A stretch of DNA of 64,000 nucleotides from Prochlorococcus sp. AG-347-E03 (GCA_003279115.1 QCBG01000005.1:1-64000); one strand, 5' to 3'. Positions 38,351 through 49,338 are shown, counted from the first letter of the stretch. The notes: generated by a model not told the origin, from the sequence alone. Numbers and translations: made by a program.

Positions 38351-38584
38351 TTGTTGATCTTGAAAACTTCAAAATGCTGGGTTTGGTTCAAAGGTAGCCT
38401 TAAAGATGGTGGTTTTTGGAAAGAGGGGTTTACTTGTACTTTTGATGAGAAACCTGGGGTTTTAATTGAAAGTCCTGCTTACGTCACTTGTAGAGTTCCG
38501 ACTTGGAGAGTTTTGACTAAAGAACCTGAAGATTTAAATGAAACTCCTTTAATTCCCGATAAAGCAATATGGAAAATAATTTAA
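38351..38584 (+). CDS. Small conserved hypothetical protein (77 aa)
   Basis: TTG-start ORF, Trp/Cys-rich ordered sequence CWVWFKGSLKDGGFWKEGF. Confidence 0.6.
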   Translation: MLILKTSKCWVWFKGSLKDGGFWKEGFTCTFDEKPGVLIESPAYVTCRVPTWRVLTKEPEDLNETPLIPDKAIWKII

Positions 38585-38639
38585 TAAATACATCCATAAA
38601 AAGCTTTTTGACTGTGCAATAGCAAGTTAATATTGCTTT

Positions 38640-39572
38640 ATTAAATATTTTATTAATACCATCTACTCTCTCTTTATAAATATTATCCCTTTCTTAATTT
38701 TTGGTTTTTTTATTGGGAAAAAGAATCCAAAGATTTCTAAATATATTGCAAAACCTCTCATAAAATTTGGGATTCCATTGAGTGTAATGGGTCTTTTATT
38801 AAAAGAGGGTATAGATATAAACCTCATTAAAAGCGCATTTTTAGCATTCTCCCTAATTGGATGTTTAATAACTTTAATAAATATATTCCCAATATTTAAA
38901 AATAGACTTTCAAATTATACATTGCAGCTAGCAGGCCTAATAGGAAATACATCATTTCTTGGAATACCAATTGCGATAGCTCTTTTACCTACGACAACTA
39001 TCAACTTCACTATCGGATTTGACTTAGGGACAACACTATTTGCTTGGATATTTGGACCTTTTTTTCTGCAAGAAAGTTCTCAAAACAAGAATATCCCAAA
39101 TATCAAAGCCTTATTAAACGCATTGATAAATAGTCCCGCATCAAGGGGAATCATTGGTGTACTCATTGCATACTTTTTTCAACTAGAGGAAATATTAGGC
39201 AATTATCTTTGGATACCTGCAAGAATAGTTATTGCTTTGGCAATAATAATTGTGGGAACAAGATTAGGGATAATAACAAATCAAAAGGGTAAATTTTTTG
39301 AAATCGATGAAGAAATTAAATTCTCAATTTTATTAAAGTTATTTATTCTTCCTTTTATTGTTTTTTTAACAAGTAAATTTTTAAATTTTGATTTCTATCA
39401 ATCATCAGCAGTAATACTTCAGGCAGGTACCCCAACCGCGATTTCCACAATTTTAATGGCTGAGGCTTATGGCGTGAAACAAAAAATCGCTTCAAAAATC
39501 CTATTTACCACGACTTTAATTTCAATAGTTACCATTCCTGTCTTAAAAATTCTTATAAATGCATTTAACTAG
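38640..39572 (+). CDS. AEC (auxin efflux carrier) family permease
   Basis: NTSFLGIPIAIALLP, LQAGTPTAISTILMAEAYG. The frame is open upstream of the track ATG (38778) to a TAA at 38628-38630 and encodes a plausible first TM (INTIYSLFINIIPFLIFGFFIGKKNPKISKYIAKPLIKFGIPLSV); start codon uncertain. Confidence 0.75.
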   Translation: MKYFINTIYSLFINIIPFLIFGFFIGKKNPKISKYIAKPLIKFGIPLSVMGLLLKEGIDINLIKSAFLAFSLIGCLITLINIFPIFKNRLSNYTLQLAGLIGNTSFLGIPIAIALLPTTTINFTIGFDLGTTLFAWIFGPFFLQESSQNKNIPNIKALLNALINSPASRGIIGVLIAYFFQLEEILGNYLWIPARIVIALAIIIVGTRLGIITNQKGKFFEIDEEIKFSILLKLFILPFIVFLTSKFLNFDFYQSSAVILQAGTPTAISTILMAEAYGVKQKIASKILFTTTLISIVTIPVLKILINAFN

Positions 39573-39645
39573 AGCTAAAAGCACGAATAAAGAATATTGT
39601 AAAGAAAATATCCTGATAACTACATAATGTCTTAAGATTTAGGTT

Positions 39646-39897
39646 ATGAAGTCAGCGAACCCTGAAAATGAATACATCCCTTTAGACCTCAGGATTTCCG
39701 TGAGGAGAGATACTCTAAGGCTGATCTCTGAGATGGCTCAAGATATGGGGATAAGCATTAATGAAGTTTTTAGTTTTTTGGCAGAAGATTCTGTCATCGA
39801 TCTCGAATTACTAGAAGATTTAAATGAAATTGAAATCCCCTCTAAATGTAGTCTTGATGATCTTAAAAACGCTCTTCTTAAAAAGAAGCTTTGTTAA
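39646..39897 (+). CDS. Small hypothetical protein, possibly ribbon-helix-helix-like (83 aa)
   Basis: PLDLRISVRRDTLRLISEMAQDMGISINEVFSFL resembles a CopG/RHH pattern. Confidence 0.6.
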   Translation: MKSANPENEYIPLDLRISVRRDTLRLISEMAQDMGISINEVFSFLAEDSVIDLELLEDLNEIEIPSKCSLDDLKNALLKKKLC

Positions 39898-41699
39898 AAT
39901 TTCTCAACTTTTCTACTTTCCCAGTCAGATTCATAACCGCTATTAACTAGAAATTGCGAATAATTATTCAAATCACTTTTCTGAATTCGCCATAAATTAT
40001 AAATCCCATATTTACCCAATTTTTGATGATTAATATTTGACCAGTGCTGTTCGCGCGAAGAGTATTCATCTATTACGACCAATAGAGATTTGTATTCATA
40101 ATCAGGTTGGTCCTCATAATTTTCTCTCCTATCAGTATTTAGCCTATCTGAAAGATTAATTAATCCTTGTTTAGTATTTGGTTCATAAAAAACTATTTGT
40201 CTCGAATAGTAATGTAAAGAAGGTTTTCTTATCCCGATCATTGCTAGAGTTTCATTCCCCTCACGAATATTTGAAACTAATTTTGAGATATTTCTTAAAG
40301 GTAATTGCCTAGAAGTATCTGCTAATTTTCTAATTGGCGTCATCAAAAAAGATTGTCCTACTAAAAGGAAAATTTGAAGATAAAAAAAGATATTTTTGGA
40401 TTTTAAAGAAAATAAAACTATTGCAAGAAGCGTTAATGAAGAAAAAAACAATTTGGCTTTAAAAATTATCCCAGAACTTATCAATTCAGATGCAAGATTA
40501 GGCATTTCAGGATCATTTATTGAACTTAGCCAAATATTTGAAAAAAAGAATGCTATCGAGACACCAAACAAAACTAAAATATTAAAGAACCCTAAATATA
40601 AAAAACTTTTATTCGAATTTTTTAAACTTATAAAGCTATTACTAATTAAAATTGCCGCTGCTGGAATTGCTGGCAGCCAATAGCTTGGTAGTTTCGTAGC
40701 AGAAATACTAAAGAAGATTAAAACTGATATTAACCAACATAGAGAATATGTAAAAAGGGTTTCAGTAATATTGCGGCTTTCTTTTGAACTTTTCAAAAAA
40801 TCATTAAAAGCTTTAAATATCCCGTGATATAAAAAAGGAGTGAAAGGTAATGAAGCAAATATCATTATGTACAGAAAAAACCAAACTGGTTCTGCATGAT
40901 TATTTACAACTGAAGTATATCTTTGAAAATTATGATAACCAAAAAAACTATCCCAAAAAGACTTTCCTTCTCTAATTAGTTCTAAGATATACCAAGGAAT
41001 GCTTATCAGTATTGTTATTAAAAAACCTTTCTTAGGGTTTATCTTGTAGACCAATGTTCTCCAATCCTTCTGACTAATTATGAAGGAGGTAATAGTCAAT
41101 GTTGCCAAAACAAATGCAACAGGCCCTTTAGTTAAAATTGCAAATCCTAAAAAAACCCACGCTGAAATACATTGATCATTATTGTCACTCGCCATTCTTC
41201 TCCAAAACAAAAGCAAGCTGATACCTAAGGTTCCAGTAAGAAGTGCATCGCTAACAGCAGTTCTACTCCAGATAATTATGAATGGAGACAGAGCAAATCC
41301 TAGTGATGCAATAATTGGAGTGATAAATTGCTTGTCACCATTTTGTGGCCAACAAAACAACGTATCTCCAATCATCAACATTAAGAATAATGATCCCAAA
41401 GCTGAAGGAAGTCTTGCTGAGAGTGACCCGAGACTATCCCAAATCTCGTTTTTCGGTAAAGAGTAAAAAAAACCCATTAGCCAATATATTAGTGGAGGCT
41501 TATCAAAACGGAACATTCCATTGACTTTTGGAGTCAACCAATCACCAGATTCACTCATTGCCCTTCCAGCACTGGCAAATAAAGGAGGAGTTTCATCCAC
41601 TAGTCCTGTACTGCCTAACCCAAAGAAAAATACTATAATCCCACTAAATAAAATTATTAGTAAGGTTATGAGCCTTTTTTTTGATTTAAAAAGAATCAT
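39894..41699 (-). CDS. Glycosyltransferase family 39 / ArnT-like membrane protein
   Basis: VDETPPLFASAGRAMSESGDWLTPKVNGMFRFDKPPLIYWLMGFFYSL, multiple TM segments. Confidence 0.9.
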   Translation of the reverse strand: MILFKSKKRLITLLIILFSGIIVFFFGLGSTGLVDETPPLFASAGRAMSESGDWLTPKVNGMFRFDKPPLIYWLMGFFYSLPKNEIWDSLGSLSARLPSALGSLFLMLMIGDTLFCWPQNGDKQFITPIIASLGFALSPFIIIWSRTAVSDALLTGTLGISLLLFWRRMASDNNDQCISAWVFLGFAILTKGPVAFVLATLTITSFIISQKDWRTLVYKINPKKGFLITILISIPWYILELIREGKSFWDSFFGYHNFQRYTSVVNNHAEPVWFFLYIMIFASLPFTPFLYHGIFKAFNDFLKSSKESRNITETLFTYSLCWLISVLIFFSISATKLPSYWLPAIPAAAILISNSFISLKNSNKSFLYLGFFNILVLFGVSIAFFFSNIWLSSINDPEMPNLASELISSGIIFKAKLFFSSLTLLAIVLFSLKSKNIFFYLQIFLLVGQSFLMTPIRKLADTSRQLPLRNISKLVSNIREGNETLAMIGIRKPSLHYYSRQIVFYEPNTKQGLINLSDRLNTDRRENYEDQPDYEYKSLLVVIDEYSSREQHWSNINHQKLGKYGIYNLWRIQKSDLNNYSQFLVNSGYESDWESRKVEKF

Positions 41700-41717
41700 T
41701 CAATATTATTTATTTTA

Positions 41718-42791
41718 TTAATATTCTTTAATTACCTTATTAAGCCAGTTCACAACCTTATTAGCAAATATATCTGTGGAAGCATTTTTTTCTACCCATT
41801 CTCTACATTTTTTACGCTCTATTTTTTTAATAATCTCAACATAGGAAAGCATATTTTTTTTGTCATCAGGATCAGCAAGATATCCTGTTTGCCCATGCTG
41901 AATAATTTCACTAGGTCCTCCCCTTTTATAAGCTATGACTGGCACTCCACAGGCTAAAGCTTCAACCACTACATTTCCATATGCCTCATTCCATTTAGGA
42001 GTATTTAGCAATACCCTACATTTACCAAGTTCTTTTTGTAATTCATTGGTTGATAAAAAACCCATCCAATCTATAGTTCCTTTCGGAAAAGATTGTTCTA
42101 TCTTTGTGGCATAGTTCTTATCTTCTTTAACTCCCCAAACTTTTAGTTTTTCGCTAAGTTTATGGGCAACATAAACAGCATCCTCTAAACCTTTTTCCGG
42201 GGCCACTCTCCCAACCCATGCCAAGGGTCCATCCACTGAATCTTGAAAAGTATAATTATCTAATTTAAAACCATTCCCAATAATTATTGGTTTTTTTATG
42301 AATGGATAATCATCAGCTTGTATTTTTGAATGAAAAGCAAAATTATTCGGATACTTACCATATACCTTTGAGAGTAAATTACTTATTACTAAACTCTCAG
42401 AACCCATACTAATTATATGCGCAATGGGGATATCTACAGTTAGAGTCATCCAAATTGGTAACCAATCATAAGACATGTTTAGTAATACATCTGCCTTTTT
42501 AGCTATATCTAAACCCTTTTCAAGCATTCCAGCCAAAAGTGAATTATCTGGGATACTTACGGGAGAATTATAATTTTGATGCTGCCAACTAATTTGATCT
42601 TCACCATCTACAAAATGTAATTTTGCTTTTTCATTACTCTCGTATAGTTTTGAGTTTTTAGGAGCTATCACCTCCACCGTGTGTCCTAAAGAAAGCAGGC
42701 CTGAAACTAAGGAGTTTAAAGTTAATTCAACTCCTCCACCTTTACCGCTCCCAAGGAAACCTAAAGGAGTACTAATTAAAACTATGCGCAT
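41718..42791 (-). CDS. Glycosyltransferase family 4
   Basis: GKGGGVELTLNSLVSGLLSLGHTVEVIAP, AWVGRVAPEKGLEDAV, EAYGNVVVEALACGVPVIAYKRGGPSEII. Confidence 0.92.
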   Translation of the reverse strand: MRIVLISTPLGFLGSGKGGGVELTLNSLVSGLLSLGHTVEVIAPKNSKLYESNEKAKLHFVDGEDQISWQHQNYNSPVSIPDNSLLAGMLEKGLDIAKKADVLLNMSYDWLPIWMTLTVDIPIAHIISMGSESLVISNLLSKVYGKYPNNFAFHSKIQADDYPFIKKPIIIGNGFKLDNYTFQDSVDGPLAWVGRVAPEKGLEDAVYVAHKLSEKLKVWGVKEDKNYATKIEQSFPKGTIDWMGFLSTNELQKELGKCRVLLNTPKWNEAYGNVVVEALACGVPVIAYKRGGPSEIIQHGQTGYLADPDDKKNMLSYVEIIKKIERKKCREWVEKNASTDIFANKVVNWLNKVIKEY

Positions 42792-42821
42792 TATTTAAAC
42801 CTTTTCAAACCAAGAACCTAT

Positions 42822-43760
42822 TTAAATATTATTAGTGAATTTATTTTCCCACAGAGACCTTCTTTGGCTTACAAAAAATACCGAAATAAGAACAAAAACA
42901 ACCCCTATCCATTGAAGAATAGTGAGTCTTTCTCCTAACCAAAAACCCCCACTGAGAAGAGCGAATACAGGAGTTAAAAATGCAAGAGTACTAAATCCAG
43001 TTATTTCTTTATTATTAGCAAAGTAGAAAAATAATCCATAAGCTATTGCTCCTCCAAAAATACTTGCAAATGACATTAGTCCCCAATCAAATATTGACCA
43101 ATCTGGAATTATTTGAAAATTTGAGTTTATGCAGTGCTTAATAATTAAGGGCAAACTTCCCAAAACCATATGCCATCCTGTAACTGCAACTGGATCGCTT
43201 TTAGTACAGGTGAATCTAATTAAAATTGTTCCTAATGCCATAGCTAGCGAAGCTGCAAGCATCCATAGTTCTCCAAAGTTAAAAGCAACATCACTTATTG
43301 CATTATCAGACATTAACCACCAATTTCCAAGCAATTCTTGCGGAACTCCTAAGAATACTATTCCTCCTAGGCCAAAAAGTAAGCCTAACCATCCTATTGG
43401 ATTAATTAAATTTCCAAAAATTGCCCTTGCCAAAATTGCTACTAACAAGGGCTGAGAATCAATCAATACAGAGCCCAGACCTGCACCAGTTTTTTCAATA
43501 CCATAGGTTAAAAACAACTGAAAAAAAGTTGCATCTACGATTGTAAAGACAAAAAACCACTTTAAATCGCACTTATAAATTTTTAGATCTCTTTTAAACA
43601 AATATGTTGTAATTAGAACAAGAATCCCTGCAGGAAGTAATCTTAAAGAAGCAACAAACTCCGGCCCAGCACTAGAAACTAAGGGAGTCATAGCCGCCAT
43701 TGAAGTTCCCCAAAGTGCAAAAGGGAGTATCATTAAAAACCAATTTAGGATTGAATTCAT
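42822..43760 (-). CDS. EamA/DMT-family transporter
   Basis: About 10 TM, PFALWGTSMAAMTPLV and SLASIFGGAIAYGLFF-type repeats. Confidence 0.88.
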   Translation of the reverse strand: MNSILNWFLMILPFALWGTSMAAMTPLVSSAGPEFVASLRLLPAGILVLITTYLFKRDLKIYKCDLKWFFVFTIVDATFFQLFLTYGIEKTGAGLGSVLIDSQPLLVAILARAIFGNLINPIGWLGLLFGLGGIVFLGVPQELLGNWWLMSDNAISDVAFNFGELWMLAASLAMALGTILIRFTCTKSDPVAVTGWHMVLGSLPLIIKHCINSNFQIIPDWSIFDWGLMSFASIFGGAIAYGLFFYFANNKEITGFSTLAFLTPVFALLSGGFWLGERLTILQWIGVVFVLISVFFVSQRRSLWENKFTNNI

Positions 43761-43812
43761 TAGGTCTGCTGATAATCTTTTTAAAGTAGTTTTATGTATT
43801 TACCTTAAAAGA

Positions 43813-44622
43813 ATGATTTGGCCTTTTAGAAGAAAATCAAAAAAAAGAATGGCTCGTATTGTAATTGATGAGCCTATTACAAGTTCAACAAGAGTTTCTG
43901 TCCTTAAAGCTCTTAAACAAGTTGAGGATAGAGAATTTCCTGCTTTAATCGTGAGAATTGATTCGCCAGGGGGTACTGTTGGAGATAGCCAAGAAATATA
44001 CTCTGCTATTAAAAGACTAAAAGATAAGGGTTGTAAAGTCATAGCTAGTTTTGGGAATATATCAGCATCCGGAGGGGTTTACATTGGTGTTGCATCTGAC
44101 AAAATAGTTGCGAATCCAGGCACAATTACAGGATCTATTGGTGTAATTATAAGAGGAAATAATTTATCAGAATTATTAGATAAAGTTGGTATAAAATTTG
44201 AGACTGTAAAAAGCGGTGTGTTTAAAGATATACTTTCTCCAGACAAACCTCTAAGCGAGGAAGGGAGAAAACTACTTCAAGGTCTAATAGATGAAAGCTA
44301 TAAACAATTTACTGAAGCTGTTGCTGAAGGAAGAAGTTTACCTGTTGAAGAAGTAAGAAAATTTGCCGATGGGAGAATTTTTACTGGAACACAAGCTAAA
44401 GAATTAGGGCTTGTTGATGAAGTTGGAGATGAATTTGTTGCGAGGGAAATTGCCTCAAAAATGGTCGATATTGACCCTAAAATTCAGCCTATAACATTTG
44501 GGAAGAAAAAGAAAAAAATACTTGGATTAATTCCTGGAAGTAAAGTAATTGAAAGAGTTGTCAATAATATCACCTTTGAGATTGACTCATCTAATAAAAT
44601 ACTTTGGTTATATAAACCCTAA
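43813..44622 (+). CDS. sppA: Signal peptide peptidase SppA (protease IV)
   Basis: PALIVRIDSPGGTVGDSQEIYSAI, GNISASGGVYIGVASDKIVANPGTITGSIGVI. Confidence 0.95.
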   Translation: MIWPFRRKSKKRMARIVIDEPITSSTRVSVLKALKQVEDREFPALIVRIDSPGGTVGDSQEIYSAIKRLKDKGCKVIASFGNISASGGVYIGVASDKIVANPGTITGSIGVIIRGNNLSELLDKVGIKFETVKSGVFKDILSPDKPLSEEGRKLLQGLIDESYKQFTEAVAEGRSLPVEEVRKFADGRIFTGTQAKELGLVDEVGDEFVAREIASKMVDIDPKIQPITFGKKKKKILGLIPGSKVIERVVNNITFEIDSSNKILWLYKP

Positions 44623-44638
44623 ATCCTTAGATAAGAAA

Positions 44639-45010
44639 ATGAAAGATGATTATAAAATAAAATTTATTCGAGGAGCCACTACTGCATCAGGGAACTCTAT
44701 TGAGGAAATAGAGGATGCAGTAGTAGAATTAATAGACGAATTAATTTCACGAAATAGTCTGAGTAAGTCGAACTTATTATCTATTACATTCACCGCGACT
44801 AAAGATTTGGATGCCTGTTTCCCTGCATCAATTGCAAGGAAATGTAATGGACTCGATTCAGTTGCATTTTTAGATTGCCAACAAATGTATGTATCAAATG
44901 ATATGGATTTTTGTATAAGAATAATGGCTCAAGTTTTATTGCCGCCAAATAACCCCGTAAAGCATCCATATTTAAGAGGTGCTGCTAAATTAAGGACTGA
45001 TAGATGTTAA
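44639..45010 (+). CDS. aroH: Chorismate mutase (AroH class)
   Basis: KIKFIRGATTASGNSIEEIEDAVVELIDELISRNSL; ATG at 44639 preferred, as the track extension overlaps sppA. Confidence 0.94.
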   Translation: MKDDYKIKFIRGATTASGNSIEEIEDAVVELIDELISRNSLSKSNLLSITFTATKDLDACFPASIARKCNGLDSVAFLDCQQMYVSNDMDFCIRIMAQVLLPPNNPVKHPYLRGAAKLRTDRC

Positions 45011-45038
45011 TCTTAGTAGAACAATTTTTCTTTTTAAA

Positions 45039-45665
45039 TTGTCTAGCCTGAATCAAGCCAAAAAATTTTCCTCAATGTTTTTAAACTCAAAGAAGTTTGC
45101 TTTAAATTTTAAAATTTTCAAATTTCTTATTATCCCTGCATTTTTAGTTTCAACTCCACTTCTTACTAACATACAACATGTTAAAGCAGGGTTGGAATTC
45201 CAATGGGACCAAGACTCTGGACATAGAAAATTAAAATGGTTTCAAAAAGAAAACAAAACCAGATTTAGAAACACTATTTATTTTTTCTTGAGGCCAACAG
45301 ATAGAAATGCTGATCTATTAAAAATTAATCTAGCCATCCCAAAAACCTTTAAATCGACTCTAAAAAAAGAAAAAATTAGTTTTTGTAAGGTGAAAATAGG
45401 TGGTTTTGATAGTAGGACTAGATGTCTGGAAGATATTCCTGCTGATATCGAAATCAATACTAATGAATCATCCCTACGCTCAATAGACATTTACCCCTAT
45501 AGTCCTATTCCTTCTAATAAAGATAATAGGGAAAGTTATGCTATTGTCTTCAAAAAAATATTCAACCCCAAGAGATCAGGACTTTATCAATTCCATTCAT
45601 TTGGTCAGCCGAAAGGTAAAACGGTTTCAAGATATATAGGAAGCTGGACTATTGTGATCGATTAA
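45039..45665 (+). CDS. DUF2808 family protein
   Basis: Signal-like N-terminus and GLEFQWDQDSGHRKLKWFQ...FYLRP-like DUF2808 pattern; start uncertain (45039 TTG or later). Confidence 0.75.
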   Translation: MSSLNQAKKFSSMFLNSKKFALNFKIFKFLIIPAFLVSTPLLTNIQHVKAGLEFQWDQDSGHRKLKWFQKENKTRFRNTIYFFLRPTDRNADLLKINLAIPKTFKSTLKKEKISFCKVKIGGFDSRTRCLEDIPADIEINTNESSLRSIDIYPYSPIPSNKDNRESYAIVFKKIFNPKRSGLYQFHSFGQPKGKTVSRYIGSWTIVID

Positions 45666-45695
45666 ATGATAAATTAATTATGGATAATTAAAAAA

Positions 45696-45833
45696 ATGAC
45701 TAAAAGAACTTTTGGTGGAACTTCAAGAAAGAGAAAACGTGTATCTGGTTTCAGAGTAAGAATGCGCTCTCATACTGGCAGAAGAGTGATTAAAAGCAGG
45801 AGACAAAAGGGTAGGGAAAGAATAGCAGTCTAA
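45696..45833 (+). CDS. rpmH: 50S ribosomal protein L34
   Basis: Not in track. [45 protein letters not shown], directly upstream of rnpA. Confidence 0.98.
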
Positions 45834-45845
45834 CTAATAATTAAA

Positions 45846-46232
45846 ATGGCCTTACCTAGAGATATGCGTTTAAAAGGTCATAGGACTTTTGATTATATTC
45901 ATAAAAATTCTATTAAATATCATGGGAAATTAATGACTTTTAAGGTGGCAAGATCAAATCCAAAAATCATCTTATCTCATAAAAGTAGATATAGCTCAAA
46001 CAATTTGAGGATAGCAATTGCCATTAGTAAAAAAGTCTCAAAAAAAGCTGTAGATAGAAATAAAACAAGGAGAATTCTGCAAGATTGGTTATTAAAAAAT
46101 ATCCAGAAAATTAATAGCCACAAACCTTATTGGTTACTTGTTAACCTTAGGTTTGGAGATTTCTGCAATGATAAAAATAAACTTTTGGAGGAATTTCAAA
46201 AATTAATGTTTAAATCTGACCTAATCAAATGA
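45846..46232 (+). CDS. rnpA: Ribonuclease P protein component
   Basis: RLKGHRTFDYIHKNSIKYHGKLM, RIAIAISKKVSKKAVDRNKTRRILQDW. Confidence 0.95.
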   Translation: MALPRDMRLKGHRTFDYIHKNSIKYHGKLMTFKVARSNPKIILSHKSRYSSNNLRIAIAISKKVSKKAVDRNKTRRILQDWLLKNIQKINSHKPYWLLVNLRFGDFCNDKNKLLEEFQKLMFKSDLIK

Positions 46233-46642
46233 TTAACATGAACGAAGAAACCTTTTACGAAGGAGGTCCTGCAAAAAGTGATTTAATAATAAATTTACTA
46301 GCAGGTATCACTCTTCTTGGTTTGCCATTCACCTTTGCTGCAATAGTTAGAGCATTATGGCTAAGATACAAAATTACAAATAAAAGAATCACTATTAATG
46401 GTGGATGGTTTGGCAAAAACAAAACTCAAGTTTCATTAAGTAACATTGAAGAAATAAGATCTATTCCAAGGGGGTTTGGCTCATATGGCGATATGGTTCT
46501 TATTCTTAATGATGGATCAAAAGTTGAAATGAAATCTTTACCTCTTTTTAGAGAAAAGCAAAAATATATTGAGGAATATATAAATAAAAGAACACAAATC
46601 CCAAATCTAAACGAGGTAGAAGGATTTGCTACTAAATCCTAA
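46229..46642 (+). CDS. PH-domain membrane protein
   Basis: RYKITNKRITINGGWFGKNKTQVSLSNIEEIRSI; between rnpA and yidC. Confidence 0.85.
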   Translation: MINMNEETFYEGGPAKSDLIINLLAGITLLGLPFTFAAIVRALWLRYKITNKRITINGGWFGKNKTQVSLSNIEEIRSIPRGFGSYGDMVLILNDGSKVEMKSLPLFREKQKYIEEYINKRTQIPNLNEVEGFATKS

Positions 46643-46713
46643 ATAAATTAATTACAAAAACCTTTTTTTCCTGTAAAATAAATGTCTATTAAAATTACTC
46701 TCTTTTTAATATC

Positions 46714-47856
46714 GTGATAGGGTTCATTTCTGAAAAACTACTTATCCCGATTCTAGATTTTTTCTATGGCTTGGTACCTAGCTACGGATTGGCAATTGTT
46801 GCACTAACAGTAGTTATAAGGGTTGCTCTTTTCCCTTTGAGTGCTGGGTCAATTAGAAGTGCAAGAAGAATGAAAATTGCACAACCAGTAATGCAAAAAA
46901 GGCAAGCAGAAATAAAATCTAAGTTTTCAGGTGATCCAAAGAAACAGCAAGAAGAATTAGGAAAATTAATGAATGAGTTTGGCAGTCCTCTTGCAGGTTG
47001 CCTTCCGTTGATTGTTCAAATGCCGGTCCTATTTGCATTGTTTGCGACCCTTAGAGGATCTCCATTTGCTGATGTTCCTTACAATATAAATCTTAAGGTA
47101 GTGCCTCAAGATCAAATTGCTGCTATTGACCCAAAACCCTATAAATCACCAAGACACTCTATTTTTATTACAGAAAAATCACATTTTCCTGTAGTAGCAA
47201 CTATCCCAAATGGAACAAAATTAGGAACAGAAGAATCAATAAAAATAAATTTGCAAACAACAAATGGTAATAGCTACTCGGAAGTTTTGTCCAATTACGA
47301 TAACGGATCCAAATTTCTCCCTACCTGGACGGTTTCAAAAGGTTCGGAGAATTTAAAAGTTTCTCAAGACGGTACAGTCACTGCAATTAAACCAGGTGAT
47401 GCAACAATTGAAGCGAAAATCCCAGGTCTTGCTGCAAAGAGTGGTTTTCTTTTTATTAAAGCTCTCGGTCAAGTAGGTTTTTATGTAGATGGGGCTATTA
47501 ACTGGGATATTGCTGCATTAGTTGGTGCCTTTGGATTAACACTACTTCTTTCTCAAGTTTTGTCTAGTCAAGGCATGCCTGCAAATCCTCAACAATCAAC
47601 AGCTAACAAGATTACACCAGTAATGATTACTGGAATGTTTCTGTTTTTCCCATTACCGGCAGGAGTATTACTTTATATGGTTGTTGCCAATATATTTCAG
47701 GCATTTCAAACCTTTCTTCTTAACAAAGAAGCTCTTCCTGAGAATCTACAAAAAATTCTGGATCAACAATTATTAGCGAAAGATCAAGTAATAACAACTT
47801 CTGCTTCAAATATTTCAGAAAAAAGATTGCCTTTTGAACCTAACAGTAAAAAATAG
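46714..47856 (+). CDS. yidC: Membrane protein insertase YidC/Oxa1
   Basis: [69 protein letters not shown] start. Confidence 0.95.
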   Translation: MIGFISEKLLIPILDFFYGLVPSYGLAIVALTVVIRVALFPLSAGSIRSARRMKIAQPVMQKRQAEIKSKFSGDPKKQQEELGKLMNEFGSPLAGCLPLIVQMPVLFALFATLRGSPFADVPYNINLKVVPQDQIAAIDPKPYKSPRHSIFITEKSHFPVVATIPNGTKLGTEESIKINLQTTNGNSYSEVLSNYDNGSKFLPTWTVSKGSENLKVSQDGTVTAIKPGDATIEAKIPGLAAKSGFLFIKALGQVGFYVDGAINWDIAALVGAFGLTLLLSQVLSSQGMPANPQQSTANKITPVMITGMFLFFPLPAGVLLYMVVANIFQAFQTFLLNKEALPENLQKILDQQLLAKDQVITTSASNISEKRLPFEPNSKK

Positions 47857-47871
47857 CCTTAATTTTAAGTA

Positions 47872-49338
47872 ATGAGTTCTTGGTGTAGAAATTTAGAATT
47901 ACTAATAAAATCAAGAACATCATTAATTTGGATAAGGACTAAAGAAGAAGAAAGATTAGAAAAGCTAATTAGTCTTTCATGTGAAAAATTAAATATAAAA
48001 AGATTCATTTGCTGGGATTGTGTTAACGGTTTAAAAGGATTAATAAATGAAGAAGGTAAATTTTCTAGTAATCCGTTAGGAGTTCTCAATTGGCTTAAAG
48101 AACAAAGTTCTGAAGTCTCATCAGTTTTATTATTAAAAGATTTCCACAAATTTTATGATGATCCATCTATCAACAGGACTATTAAAGAACTATCTTCAGC
48201 GCTTAAAAAAACTAGTCATAATTTAATTATTAGTTCTCATTTATTTCCATCATCAGAAGAGCTGGATGAATTAATGACAATTGTAAATCTACCTTTACCT
48301 GATCAAAAAGAATTGAAAAATCTAATAAAAAAAATTGCTATTAATACCAATTCAAATCTTAAGGAACAAGACTTAAACGAACTTTCTATAGCCTCAAGTG
48401 GACTTACCGAAATAAAAGTAAAACAAGTCACTGCAAAGGCCCTTGCTCAAAGAGGAAAAATAAGTAAAGAAGATATTAAAGATATTCTTGAGGAGAAAAA
48501 ACAAGTGATCGCAAGAAGTGAAATTTTAGAATTTTTCGAGGCTAAATCATGTCAAGATGATATTGGCGGTTTAAATGTTTTAAAAGTTTGGCTTAATCAA
48601 AGACACAGGGCCTTTTCTAAAGAAGCTAGAGATTATGGGTTACCCATTCCTAAGGGCGTCTTACTCGTCGGAGCGCAAGGAACAGGGAAATCGCTTACCG
48701 CAAAATCAATTTCTAAGAGTTGGTCAATGCCGCTACTCAGGTTAGATGTTGGGAGACTGTTTTCTAGCCTCGTTGGTTCAAGCGAAGCAAGAACTAGAGA
48801 AACAATTTCAAGAGCTGAGGCCATGTCTCCGTGTATCCTGTGGATCGACGAAATAGACAAAGGTTTTGGTGGCGATGCTAGAAGCGATGGAGGAACAAGT
48901 CAGAGGGTTTTGGCAAGTTTACTAACTTGGATGGCTGAAAAAGAATCCGCCGTATTTGTCATTGCTACCGCTAATGCTATAGATAAGCTTCCTGCTGAAT
49001 TATTAAGGAAAGGTAGGTTTGATGAGATATTTTTTCTTGATTTGCCAAATTCCGAAGAAAGATTAAGTATTCTGGATTTGCACCTAAAAAAAAGAAGGCC
49101 AAGTTACAGTTTTCCTCTATCTACTATCATCGATAGAACAGATGGGTTCTCAGGGGCAGAACTTGAACAAGCAGTAATAGAGGGGATGCATATTTCATTC
49201 TCTGAAAATAGAGAGCTTATGGAGAAAGATTTAATAAAGGCAGTTTCTGAACTAGTTCCTTTATCAAGAACTGCTAAAGAGCAAATTGATTTTCTAAAAA
49301 AATGGTCATCCACAGGACGGGCCCGCTCTGCATCGTGA
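47872..49338 (+). CDS. ycf46: AAA+ ATPase, Ycf46-like
   Basis: GVLLVGAQGTGKSLTAKSI Walker A, CILWIDEIDKGFGG Walker B, SGAELEQAVIEGM. Confidence 0.92.
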   Translation: MSSWCRNLELLIKSRTSLIWIRTKEEERLEKLISLSCEKLNIKRFICWDCVNGLKGLINEEGKFSSNPLGVLNWLKEQSSEVSSVLLLKDFHKFYDDPSINRTIKELSSALKKTSHNLIISSHLFPSSEELDELMTIVNLPLPDQKELKNLIKKIAINTNSNLKEQDLNELSIASSGLTEIKVKQVTAKALAQRGKISKEDIKDILEEKKQVIARSEILEFFEAKSCQDDIGGLNVLKVWLNQRHRAFSKEARDYGLPIPKGVLLVGAQGTGKSLTAKSISKSWSMPLLRLDVGRLFSSLVGSSEARTRETISRAEAMSPCILWIDEIDKGFGGDARSDGGTSQRVLASLLTWMAEKESAVFVIATANAIDKLPAELLRKGRFDEIFFLDLPNSEERLSILDLHLKKRRPSYSFPLSTIIDRTDGFSGAELEQAVIEGMHISFSENRELMEKDLIKAVSELVPLSRTAKEQIDFLKKWSSTGRARSAS

